Assembly (NCBI GenBank): GCA_934636305.1
Contig: CAKUAM010000080.1
Span: forward strand, 1-9,170
Reading direction: 5' to 3'
From: an uncultured Oscillospiraceae bacterium
GTDB lineage: Bacteria > Bacillota > Clostridia > Oscillospirales > Oscillospiraceae
DNA length: 9,170 nucleotides
Shown here one piece after another: positions 1 through 6,108 of this stretch. The notes below the pieces were generated by a model. That model had not been told where the DNA came from and made no database searches. It saw only the letters and a list, made by a program, of their open reading frames with translations. A program made the translations under genes and the position numbers. Every line of letters starts with the position of its first letter. Position 1 is the first letter of the stretch.

Positions 1-2106
1 GTCCAGAACTGCTCGCTGGAGGTCACGCGCAAGGGGCAGGACAAGCTGGGGGAGCTGATGGAGGCCATCCATCGCCGCGACGTGTTTGTCCGGGATCATG
101 ACTTTGGTCCGTTTCAGGGTGCGTGGATCATGCCGAAGGATGAGCGGCGGCAGGGCGTGGTGCTGTATCTGCATGGCGGCGGCTATACCTGCGGCAATCT
201 GGACTACGCCAAGGGTTTTGCGGCGACGCTTGCAGACGAGTGCGGCGTACGTGTGTTCTGTGCGGCATACCGGCTGGCTCCGGAGGAGCGGTTTCCTGCG
301 GCGTTGGACGATGCGGTCATCAGCTATCAGTATCTGCTGTCCAAGGGTTACCCGGCCAAGCAAATTCTTCTTTGCGGGGAGTCTGCCGGCGGCGGACTCA
401 TCTATGCGCTGTGCCTGAAGCTCAAGCAGCTGCGGTTGCCGCTGCCGTGCGGCCTGATCGGCATTTCGCCGTGGACAGATCTGACCGGCTCCGGGCAGTC
501 GTATCTTGACAATCGGGAGATCGATCCCTCCATGACACCGGAGCTGCTGCAGTTTTATGCGCAGTGCTATACCGACGAGCCGGAAAATCCGCTATGCTCA
601 CCGCTGTTCGGCAACCTGAAGGGGCTGCCGCCGTCGCTGCTGTTTGTGGGCGGCGACGAGGTGATGCTCGATGATACGCGAATGATGCACCAGAAGCTGC
701 TGGAGGCCGGTTGCAAGAGCCAGCTGATCATCGCGCCGGAGCGCTGGCACGCCTATGTCCTGTATTATCTCAACGAGAATATGCAGGACTTTGAGACGAT
801 CAACAGCTTCATGAGCAAGGTGCTCTCGCCGGAGAAAAAGCTGCGCTGGATGCGGCTGGACAACGCGGCAAAGATTTATCCGGCGGCCAAGCGGCGCGGC
901 TGGACGAATTATTTCCGCCTGTCTGCCACGCTGACAGAGCCGGTGGACGAGCAGGTGCTGCGCTCGGCGCTGGATGTGACGGTGCGCAGATTCCCGTCGA
1001 TTGCGGTGCGTCTGCGCAGGGGCGTGTTCTGGTATTATCTCGAGCAGATCACCAAGGCCCCGCCCATTGAGCGGGATAAGAGCTATCCGCTGGTGCATGT
1101 ACCGTTCGGCGATGTGCGCAGATGTGCGTTCCGCGTGCTGGTGTATGAAAACCGCATGGCCGTGGAATTTTTCCACGCGGTGACGGACGGAACGGGCGGG
1201 CTGATTTTCCTCAAGACGCTCGTGGCGGAGTATCTGTGCCAGAAATACGGCATTTCCATTCCGGCAAGCTATGGCGTGCAGGGCCGACTGGAGGATCCGA
1301 CGGAGGAGGAGCTGGAGGACAGCTTCCTGCGCTACGCGGGCGATATCACAGCCAGCCGAAAGGAGCAGACGGCCTATCACCTGAGCGGCACGCCGGAGCC
1401 GGATGGCTTTCTGAACCTGACGACGCTTATGCTGCCGGTGGAAGCAGTAAAACAGAAGGCCCGGCAGTACCACGTCAGTGTGACGGAATTTATGGCTGCG
1501 GCCATGATGCAGGCAATCTGCCGCCTGCAGGCAGAAAAGGTGCCGCGCAGAAAGCGGCGCAAGCCGGTCAAGGTCCTGCTGCCGGTCAATCTGCGTAACC
1601 TGTTTCCGAGTCAGACTGTGCGCAACTTTGCCTCATATATCACGCCGGAGGTTGATACGCGCCTCGGTGAGTATGATTTCGCGGAGATCTGCCGGATTGT
1701 GCATTTCAGCATGGGGCTGGAGAATGACCCGCGCAGAATGCGGGCGAAAATTGCAACCAACGTGGCAAGCGAGCGTTCACCTGTTCTGCGTGTGATGCCG
1801 CTTTTTATCAAGAATATTGCCATGAAAGCCGTCTTTGACATGGTGGGCGAGTGCAAATCCTGCCTGTGCATGTCGAATCTCGGCGCGGTGCGTCTGCCGG
1901 AGGCAATGACGCCGTATGTGGCGCGGATGGATTTTATTATCGGCGTGCAGGCCAAGGCCCCGCACAACTGTGGCGTGCTGTCCTGGGACGGCACGATGTA
2001 TGTCAATATGATCCGCAACATCCAAGAGCCGGAGCTGGAGGCGCATTTTTATCAGGTGCTGCATGAGCTTGGCCTGCCGGTCAAGGTGGAGAGCAACCAG
2101 CGCTGA
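1..2106 (+). CDS. Fused alpha/beta hydrolase (HSL type) and condensation/alcohol-acetyltransferase-like acyltransferase, 5'-partial
   Basis: Predicted cytosolic two-domain enzyme. Residues are numbered from the Met at base 58. The first domain (about 1-260) is an HSL-type serine esterase: oxyanion-hole HGGG at 39-42, nucleophile Ser109 in GESAG, likely acid Asp200 in GGDEVMLDD and likely base His231 in ERWHAYV. The second domain (about 265-682) looks like a CoA-dependent acyltransferase of the condensation/alcohol acetyltransferase superfamily: active-site-like HAVTDG at 373-378 (HxxxDG), then a C-terminal pattern (SNLGAVRLPE, MDFIIGVQ, LSWDGTMYVNM) typical of that fold. The frame has no stop back to base 1, adding 19 codons, and HSL proteins usually have a longer stretch before HGGG, so the true start probably lies outside the window; the ATG at 58 does have GGGGGAG three bases upstream and cannot be excluded. 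The next gene starts 26 bp downstream, suggesting one operon. Substrates are unknown; ester synthesis or turnover is inference. Confidence 0.85.
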   Translation, partial: VQNCSLEVTRKGQDKLGELMEAIHRRDVFVRDHDFGPFQGAWIMPKDERRQGVVLYLHGGGYTCGNLDYAKGFAATLADECGVRVFCAAYRLAPEERFPAALDDAVISYQYLLSKGYPAKQILLCGESAGGGLIYALCLKLKQLRLPLPCGLIGISPWTDLTGSGQSYLDNREIDPSMTPELLQFYAQCYTDEPENPLCSPLFGNLKGLPPSLLFVGGDEVMLDDTRMMHQKLLEAGCKSQLIIAPERWHAYVLYYLNENMQDFETINSFMSKVLSPEKKLRWMRLDNAAKIYPAAKRRGWTNYFRLSATLTEPVDEQVLRSALDVTVRRFPSIAVRLRRGVFWYYLEQITKAPPIERDKSYPLVHVPFGDVRRCAFRVLVYENRMAVEFFHAVTDGTGGLIFLKTLVAEYLCQKYGISIPASYGVQGRLEDPTEEELEDSFLRYAGDITASRKEQTAYHLSGTPEPDGFLNLTTLMLPVEAVKQKARQYHVSVTEFMAAAMMQAICRLQAEKVPRRKRRKPVKVLLPVNLRNLFPSQTVRNFASYITPEVDTRLGEYDFAEICRIVHFSMGLENDPRRMRAKIATNVASERSPVLRVMPLFIKNIAMKAVFDMVGECKSCLCMSNLGAVRLPEAMTPYVARMDFIIGVQAKAPHNCGVLSWDGTMYVNMIRNIQEPELEAHFYQVLHELGLPVKVESNQR

Positions 2107-2120
2107 GCAGGCGCAAAGTA

Positions 2121-2126
2121 GGAGGA
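2121..2126 (+). promoter_or_regulatory. Ribosome binding site of the zinc-ribbon membrane protein
   Basis: GGAGGA (AGGAGG counting the preceding A at 2120) lies about 6-7 bases before the ATG at 2133, in the 26-bp gap after the TGA of the fused enzyme. It fixes the start, which places the first zinc-ribbon cysteine at residue 3. Confidence 0.8.
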
Positions 2127-2132
2127 ATCTGT

Positions 2133-2831
2133 ATGTATTGTGTCAAGTGCGGCGTAGAGCTCGCTGACAGTGAAAAGAAATGTCCCCTCTGCGGGACGCC
2201 GGTGTTTCATCCGGATATCCCGCGCACCCCGACGGACCCGCCGTATCCCCCGGAGCGGCATCTGCGGCCCGAGGACGTGAACAGGTCCGGTATCCTGTTT
2301 ATCCTGACGGTTGCGGCGCTTTTGCCGGCGCTTTTGTGTCTGCTGTGTGACTGGCGCATTAACGGCACGCTGGTCTGGTCCGGCTATGCAGCGGGGGCGA
2401 TTGGCCTTTTGTATATTCTGATTCTGCTGCCGATGTGGTTCAAGCGGCCCAATCCTGTCATCTTTGTGCCGGTGGACTTTGTGGCGGTGGGATTGTATCT
2501 GTTGTATATTGACTTTGCAGTCGGCGGCCACTGGTTCCTCTCGTTTGCGTTTCCGGTTACCGGGGCCATTGGCCTGCTGGTCAGCGCTGTTGTTACGCTG
2601 TCCTATTATCTGCACCGCGGATATCTGTATATCTATGGCGGCGGATTTATTCTGGGCGGATGTCTGGCAGTGCTCATTGAGTTCCTGCTCAATCAGACGT
2701 TCCAGCTCCATGAGACGTTCTTCTGGTCGTTTTATCCGCTGGCGGCGGGGCTGATTATCGGTGTAATGCTGATCGTCATTGCGGTGTGCAAGCCGCTGCG
2801 GGAGTCGCTGCACAGAAAGTTTTTTGTATAA
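2133..2831 (+). CDS. Zinc-ribbon polytopic membrane protein, DUF6320-like
   Basis: A 232-residue membrane protein. The N-terminus carries a small zinc ribbon, Cys3-x2-Cys6 and Cys17-x2-Cys20 (CVKCG...CPLCG), followed by a proline-rich linker (about 28-48). About six hydrophobic helices follow, roughly at 52-72, 79-102, 108-131, 136-158, 166-187 and 197-219, and the end is basic (KPLRESLHRKFF). There is no cleavable signal peptide, so the zinc ribbon is probably cytosolic. The layout matches proteins annotated as DUF6320 in Clostridia, which I recall occurring beside alcohol acetyltransferase-like proteins and alpha/beta hydrolases; that is from memory and unchecked. It is the last gene of its operon and is followed directly by a strong terminator. 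No enzymatic motif is visible. A role as membrane anchor, sensor or partner for the upstream acyltransferase is inference only. Confidence 0.85.
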   Translation: MYCVKCGVELADSEKKCPLCGTPVFHPDIPRTPTDPPYPPERHLRPEDVNRSGILFILTVAALLPALLCLLCDWRINGTLVWSGYAAGAIGLLYILILLPMWFKRPNPVIFVPVDFVAVGLYLLYIDFAVGGHWFLSFAFPVTGAIGLLVSAVVTLSYYLHRGYLYIYGGGFILGGCLAVLIEFLLNQTFQLHETFFWSFYPLAAGLIIGVMLIVIAVCKPLRESLHRKFFV

Positions 2832-2832
2832 G

Positions 2833-2887
2833 AAAAGCCTGACAGGGCAAGCCGCCGCAGCTGGCGGCTGCCGTCTGTCAGGCTTTT
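2833..2887 (+). terminator. Rho-independent terminator after the zinc-ribbon gene
   Basis: The outer arms AAAAGCCTGACAG (2833-2845) and CTGTCAGGCTTTT (2875-2887) are a perfect 13-bp inverted repeat. Inside is a second stem, AGCCGCC (2850-2856) with GGCGGCT (2863-2869), and loop GCAGCT. It starts 1 bp after the TAA stop. With an A run on the left and a T run on the right it could work on both strands, although no minus-strand gene is seen. Confidence 0.9.
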
Positions 2888-2925
2888 GGTATACGGAAAG
2901 GCTTTTACAGGCGTGTAAGACAGCC

Positions 2926-2945
2926 GAGAATTTTCTGAAATTCTC
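2926..2945. promoter_or_regulatory. Dyad element 1 upstream of the SLH gene (candidate operator)
   Basis: GAGAATTTTCTGAAATTCTC is a perfect 8-bp inverted repeat around a TCTG spacer. It lacks a following T run, so it does not look like a terminator. It is centred near 2935.5, about 95 bp before the inferred transcription start of the SLH gene. The operator role is inference. Confidence 0.45.
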
Positions 2946-2959
2946 CAGAACTGGAAGAA
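2941..2959. promoter_or_regulatory. Dyad element 2 upstream of the SLH gene
   Basis: TCCAG (2944-2948), AA, CTGGA (2951-2955) is a perfect 5-bp inverted repeat. It extends imperfectly to TTCTCCAG/CTGGAAGAA with one extra base. It abuts dyad element 1 and shares its TTCTC half, so the two could be alternative folds or adjacent protein sites. Functional role is inferred. Confidence 0.35.
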
Positions 2960-2968
2960 AAAATATGT

Positions 2969-2988
2969 GAATAATTTCTGAATTATTT
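2969..2988. promoter_or_regulatory. Dyad element 3 just upstream of the SLH promoter (candidate operator)
   Basis: ATAATT (2971-2976), TCTG, AATTAT (2981-2986) is an inverted repeat that extends by one A-T pair and one G-T wobble. It shares the TTCTGAA centre of dyad element 1. The two centres are 43 bp apart, close to four helical turns. It ends 9 bp before the proposed -35 box. Functional role is inferred. Confidence 0.45.
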
Positions 2989-2997
2989 ACAAAACGG

Positions 2998-3025
2998 TTG
3001 CAATTTTTCTGTGGTACGCTAAACT
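2998..3025 (+). promoter_or_regulatory. Candidate sigma-A promoter of the SLH gene
   Basis: A -35-like TTGCAA (2998-3003), a 16-bp spacer and a -10-like TAAACT (3020-3025), each matching 4 of 6 consensus bases. The match is moderate, which would fit a promoter that needs an activator at the dyads just upstream. Transcription would start near 3032, giving a leader of about 43 bases. The gene needs its own promoter because a strong terminator lies at 2833-2887. Confidence 0.45.
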
Positions 3026-3041
3026 GTAGCTACAAGATCGA

Positions 3042-3055
3042 GCGGCGTTTGCCGC
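3042..3055 (+). other. Small leader stem-loop before the SLH ribosome binding site
   Basis: GCGGC (3042-3046), loop GTTT, GCCGC (3051-3055) forms a 5-bp all-GC stem in the inferred 5'UTR, ending 5 bases before the GAGGGGGG ribosome binding site (3061-3068) of the SLH gene at 3075. It could protect the transcript's 5' end or tune translation; no known riboswitch class is recognised. Confidence 0.4.
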
Positions 3056-3074
3056 AGAAAGAGGGGGGTACGGT

Positions 3075-5897
3075 ATGAAACGTACATATGCAAGACTATG
3101 GAGTCTGCTTCTGGTGCTGGCGATGCTGGCAGCCATGATCCCGGCTGTCTTGGCCGCCAATGTGGGCGTAACAGTCGATCAGATGATGCTGACGGTTGGA
3201 CAGACCACGACGGCGCATGTGATGAACGCCGATCACACAGAGGCAAGCGGCACAATTGTTTATACGAGCTCGTCTGACGCGGTCAGTATCTCGGGCGCAG
3301 TGCTGACGGCAAAGCATGTCGGTACGGCGGAGATTACCGCAACGCTGGATGGCAACGCGGTGCCGGGCTCGGTAACGGTAACGGTGACGTCTGCGGTGAG
3401 TGCAATTGCCATCTCGCCGGAGGCTATTCTGATTGACGCAGACACCTATACAGCGCCCGTGGTCGTCACAGCCAATCTGACCGGCGCATCGACCGGGGAC
3501 GTCGTGACGGCATCGTCGCAGGATCCGTCTGTGGTGACGGTTCCGGCCCAGACCAATGTTTCCGGCACGATGGCGCAGATTGCTGTCACGCCGCTGAAGG
3601 TTGGCAGCACGACAATTACGCTGAGCTGCAATGGCCAGAGCGCCGCGGTGCCTGTGGCGGTTACTGCGGATGCGGCCAAGCACACGCTCTCGTTTGAAAA
3701 GACGTCCATGACCGTGGAAAAGGGCAAGACCGCCACCAACAAGGCTGCAACGCAGACCAAAACGGATGTCATTTCGTATGAAAGCAGCGATACAAACTTT
3801 GCAACGGTTGACCAGAACGGCACCGTAACCGGACTTGCTGCCAGCTCGTATCTCAAGATCCGCGCGACGGCAAAAACAAACGGCATTGTCGTCGACACGG
3901 CGGAGTATTCGCTGGAGGTGGCGGCGGAGTATAAGATCGTTCTGAATGCGCCGTCGAGCGTAACGGCGGGCCGGTCCGACACGGTTTCGGCATCCGTCTA
4001 TAAATATAATCTGATGAAAGATACGTTCCAGCTCTATACGGATGATTCCGTCACGCTGACCTGGAGCGCCTATCAGAGCGGCATTGCGGCCTTCCGCGGT
4101 GAAACCGCGTCCAAGGCTGTGACGACCACGACGCGCTCCGGCTCGTCGAGCGTCACGCTCGATACCTATTCCTCCGGCACCTCCGCCAGCGGCGCGCGTG
4201 TTCCGCTGCAGGTGACGATGAAGATCGGCGACACGACCTACACGGCGGACAGTACCGCTGTTACGGTGCTGCCGGCCTTTGCAGACGCGTTCAGCGTGGA
4301 GGATGAGGACTACTTTGATCCGGATGATTTCTCCAAGGCCGTTGACGGCGCAACCGGCAGCAATGCCGCGCGTCTGGCGTCCATTTCCGTGACCGGAAGC
4401 TCCGGCGGCTATGTCTACTATGACGGCAGCCGCGTCAGCACAGAAAAATACACGGTTTCCGGCACGCGCGGCAATATCGCAAGACTGTATTTCAGAGCCA
4501 ACAGCACGAGCTCCGTCACGCCGTATTTCACCTACACCGGCTATGACGCCAACGGGATGGTGCTTGCCACGGGCAAGGTGACGATCGGCGGCCTGAGCGT
4601 GGATATGGAATACAGCACAACATTTGGCGGCAGTGTGCGGTTTTTGGAGTCGGATTTCAATAAGGCATTTTCCGGCAAGGGAAAGGTCAATGAAAAGCTG
4701 GACTATGTGAATTTCTTCCTGAAAAACGCCGTCGTTGTCATGAACAATAAGACATATAATCTCAATGACAGCGGCAATGCCAGCATTTTCGGCTGGGCCT
4801 ATACCAGCAGCAAGCTCACCACGAAGCTCGACGGCACCGACAGATGCTATTATGAGGCCGGAAAGAATGAGCTGGACCTCGATGATGTCACTTATGTAGC
4901 CGGCACATACACGACAAAGTATACCGTCTACATTCCGTATACTGCCACCGGCACCTCCGGCAGCACCTACAATGGCTACTGCGCGGTTTCGGTGACAAAT
5001 GGCGATGCCATGACTGCAACCGGCGCCTCGTTTAAGACGCTTGGCGTCGTGGAGCAGGTGCTAAGCAGTTATCCGTCGGCCAGCTACGTGGCGCTCCGGC
5101 AGCCGACTGCAAACGAGGGGCGGCTGCTCTACAGCTTCAACAGCATTGTCAACGAAAATTACACAGCCATCCGCTACACCACGGATGTGTTCTATCTGAG
5201 CAGCACGAACAGCCGGAATCTGCAGCTGGCGAACGTTTATTTCCTGCCGGCAGCGGACTGCGCTTCGCAGATCAAGCTGACCATGACGGTTTATAATTCC
5301 GCTGACCGTCAGCTGGGCACGATGGATCTGACCGTCAAGGTTGCGGCAAAAACAGCGTCGTCTGTCTTTACCGATGTGAATGCGCGTACCTGCTCCTGGG
5401 CAGCGGACGCTGTGGACTTCATGAACTATTTTGGACTTGTCAAGGGGACAAGCGCGTCGACCTTCAACTACAGCGGCAATATGACGCGCGGCGACTTCGT
5501 GCTGATCCTGTACCGCAACGCGGGGCAGCCGTCCGTCAGCGGGATCACGAATCCGTTCCGCGATGTGAGCAGCTCGGATTATTACTACGCAGCTGTTCTC
5601 TGGGCGTATAAGAACGGCGTGGTCAACGGTACCAGCAGCACAACCTTCAGCCCGAAGGGCAAGATCACGCGCGAGCAGATTGCATCTATCCTCTGGCGGC
5701 TGGCGGGCGAGCCTTCGTTCAACGCAAGCCTGCGCAGCTACACGGACTATGCCTCTGTGAGCGCATATGCAGAGGCCGCCATGGGCTGGGCTGTCGGCAG
5801 CGGCTATGTCAAGGGCAGCGGCGCGAAGCTCAACCCGAAGAACAACGCCACGCGCGCGGAGGTCGCGGTGATGCTGCACCGGTATCTGACCAAGTGA
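3075..5897 (+). CDS. Secreted SLH-domain surface protein with bacterial Ig-like domains
   Basis: A 940-residue cell-wall protein. A Sec signal peptide (MKRTYARLW, a hydrophobic stretch, then PAVLA) is probably cut after Ala27. Beta-rich Ig-like (Big-type) domains follow at about 30-106, 108-198 and 203-284, with a fourth, less typical one at about 286-400. An acidic stretch (EDEDYFDPDD, 409-418) opens a region of three diverged beta repeats (about 402-500, 506-640, 650-760). Three C-terminal SLH domains lie at about 764-827, 828-887 and 888-940, with the TRAE-type motifs TRGD (804-807), TREQ (865-868) and TRAE (926-929). In studied Firmicutes, SLH domains hold proteins non-covalently on pyruvylated secondary wall polymers. 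No catalytic motif, LPxTG or transmembrane anchor is seen, so a structural or adhesive role is likely. GAGGGGGG at 3061-3068 supports the ATG at 3075. It sits alone between terminators, so it is probably monocistronic. Confidence 0.92.
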   Translation: MKRTYARLWSLLLVLAMLAAMIPAVLAANVGVTVDQMMLTVGQTTTAHVMNADHTEASGTIVYTSSSDAVSISGAVLTAKHVGTAEITATLDGNAVPGSVTVTVTSAVSAIAISPEAILIDADTYTAPVVVTANLTGASTGDVVTASSQDPSVVTVPAQTNVSGTMAQIAVTPLKVGSTTITLSCNGQSAAVPVAVTADAAKHTLSFEKTSMTVEKGKTATNKAATQTKTDVISYESSDTNFATVDQNGTVTGLAASSYLKIRATAKTNGIVVDTAEYSLEVAAEYKIVLNAPSSVTAGRSDTVSASVYKYNLMKDTFQLYTDDSVTLTWSAYQSGIAAFRGETASKAVTTTTRSGSSSVTLDTYSSGTSASGARVPLQVTMKIGDTTYTADSTAVTVLPAFADAFSVEDEDYFDPDDFSKAVDGATGSNAARLASISVTGSSGGYVYYDGSRVSTEKYTVSGTRGNIARLYFRANSTSSVTPYFTYTGYDANGMVLATGKVTIGGLSVDMEYSTTFGGSVRFLESDFNKAFSGKGKVNEKLDYVNFFLKNAVVVMNNKTYNLNDSGNASIFGWAYTSSKLTTKLDGTDRCYYEAGKNELDLDDVTYVAGTYTTKYTVYIPYTATGTSGSTYNGYCAVSVTNGDAMTATGASFKTLGVVEQVLSSYPSASYVALRQPTANEGRLLYSFNSIVNENYTAIRYTTDVFYLSSTNSRNLQLANVYFLPAADCASQIKLTMTVYNSADRQLGTMDLTVKVAAKTASSVFTDVNARTCSWAADAVDFMNYFGLVKGTSASTFNYSGNMTRGDFVLILYRNAGQPSVSGITNPFRDVSSSDYYYAAVLWAYKNGVVNGTSSTTFSPKGKITREQIASILWRLAGEPSFNASLRSYTDYASVSAYAEAAMGWAVGSGYVKGSGAKLNPKNNATRAEVAVMLHRYLTK

Positions 5898-5927
5898 TCA
5901 GCGCGGCTGCGTAAATTCCAGAAGCCT

Positions 5928-5973
5928 GAAAATGGCCGCTGACGCTTCATGCGTCAGCGGCTGTTTTCTTTTA
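5928..5973 (+). terminator. Rho-independent terminator T1 after the SLH gene
   Basis: A perfect 11-bp stem, GCCGCTGACGC (5935-5945) with GCGTCAGCGGC (5951-5961), loop TTCAT, followed by the T-rich tract TGTTTTCTTTTA. An A run precedes it, so it may also work from the other side. It lies about 30 bp after the SLH stop codon. Confidence 0.92.
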
Positions 5974-5983
5974 TACAAGAATC

Positions 5984-6019
5984 AGGAGCAGGGCCGCGGC
6001 TCTGTTCCTTTCCTTTTTT
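5984..6019 (+). terminator. Second terminator T2 behind the SLH gene
   Basis: AGGAGCAG (5984-5991) pairs with CTGTTCCT (6002-6009) with one G-U pair. The stem continues through a G-U pair (5992/6001) and GC pairs around a CGCG loop. TTCC and a six-base T run (6014-6019) follow. It ends 8 bp before the -35 box of the next gene, so it most likely backs up T1 rather than acting as an attenuator. Confidence 0.7.
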
Positions 6020-6027
6020 ACCCGGCA

Positions 6028-6056
6028 TTGCGGAATGGGGCGGAGTATGGTACAAT
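6028..6056 (+). promoter_or_regulatory. Extended -10 sigma-A promoter of the M16C peptidase gene
   Basis: TTGCGG (6028-6033), a 17-bp spacer and TACAAT (6051-6056, 5 of 6 consensus). TG at 6048-6049 makes an extended -10 (TGGTACAAT), which compensates for the weak -35. Transcription would begin near 6063, giving a leader of about 46 bases. Confidence 0.7.
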
Positions 6057-6068
6057 TCCATATATTCA

Positions 6069-6087
6069 GGCATCCATGGACGATGCC
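6069..6087 (+). other. 5'UTR stem-loop of the peptidase mRNA
   Basis: GGCATC (6069-6074), a 7-base loop, GATGCC (6082-6087) is a perfect 6-bp stem near the predicted 5' end. It finishes 8 bases before the AAGGAGAG ribosome binding site (6096-6103). It may stabilise the message; it is too small to be a recognisable riboswitch. Confidence 0.4.
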
Positions 6088-6108
6088 AAACAATAAAGGA
6101 GAGAAACC

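Noticed and set aside
598..1473. A 291-codon minus-strand open frame within the hydrolase-acyltransferase gene
   Set aside because: It is the antisense shadow of a conserved enzyme; the translation is Arg/Gln/His-rich with no motif.
2052..2813. A 253-codon minus-strand open frame opposite the zinc-ribbon membrane protein
   Set aside because: The plus strand has a strong ribosome binding site, the zinc ribbon and membrane helices; the antisense product is a Gln/Arg-rich shadow.
2779..2970. A short plus-strand open frame running from the zinc-ribbon gene through its terminator
   Set aside because: It crosses the terminator hairpin and the dyad region, has no ribosome binding site, and its product shows no recognisable feature.
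2926..2988. Fur/PerR, LexA, CIRCE or CRP/FNR operator
   Set aside because: The dyads have arms and spacers (8-4-8 and 7-4-7) unlike the consensus of these regulators, so no named regulator is assigned.
3026..3074. A riboswitch in the SLH leader
   Set aside because: The inferred leader is only about 43 bases with one 5-bp stem, too short for any riboswitch class I know.
5061..5879. A 272-codon minus-strand open frame opposite the SLH domains
   Set aside because: It is antisense to well-conserved SLH repeats, and its Arg/Ala/His-rich translation shows no family.
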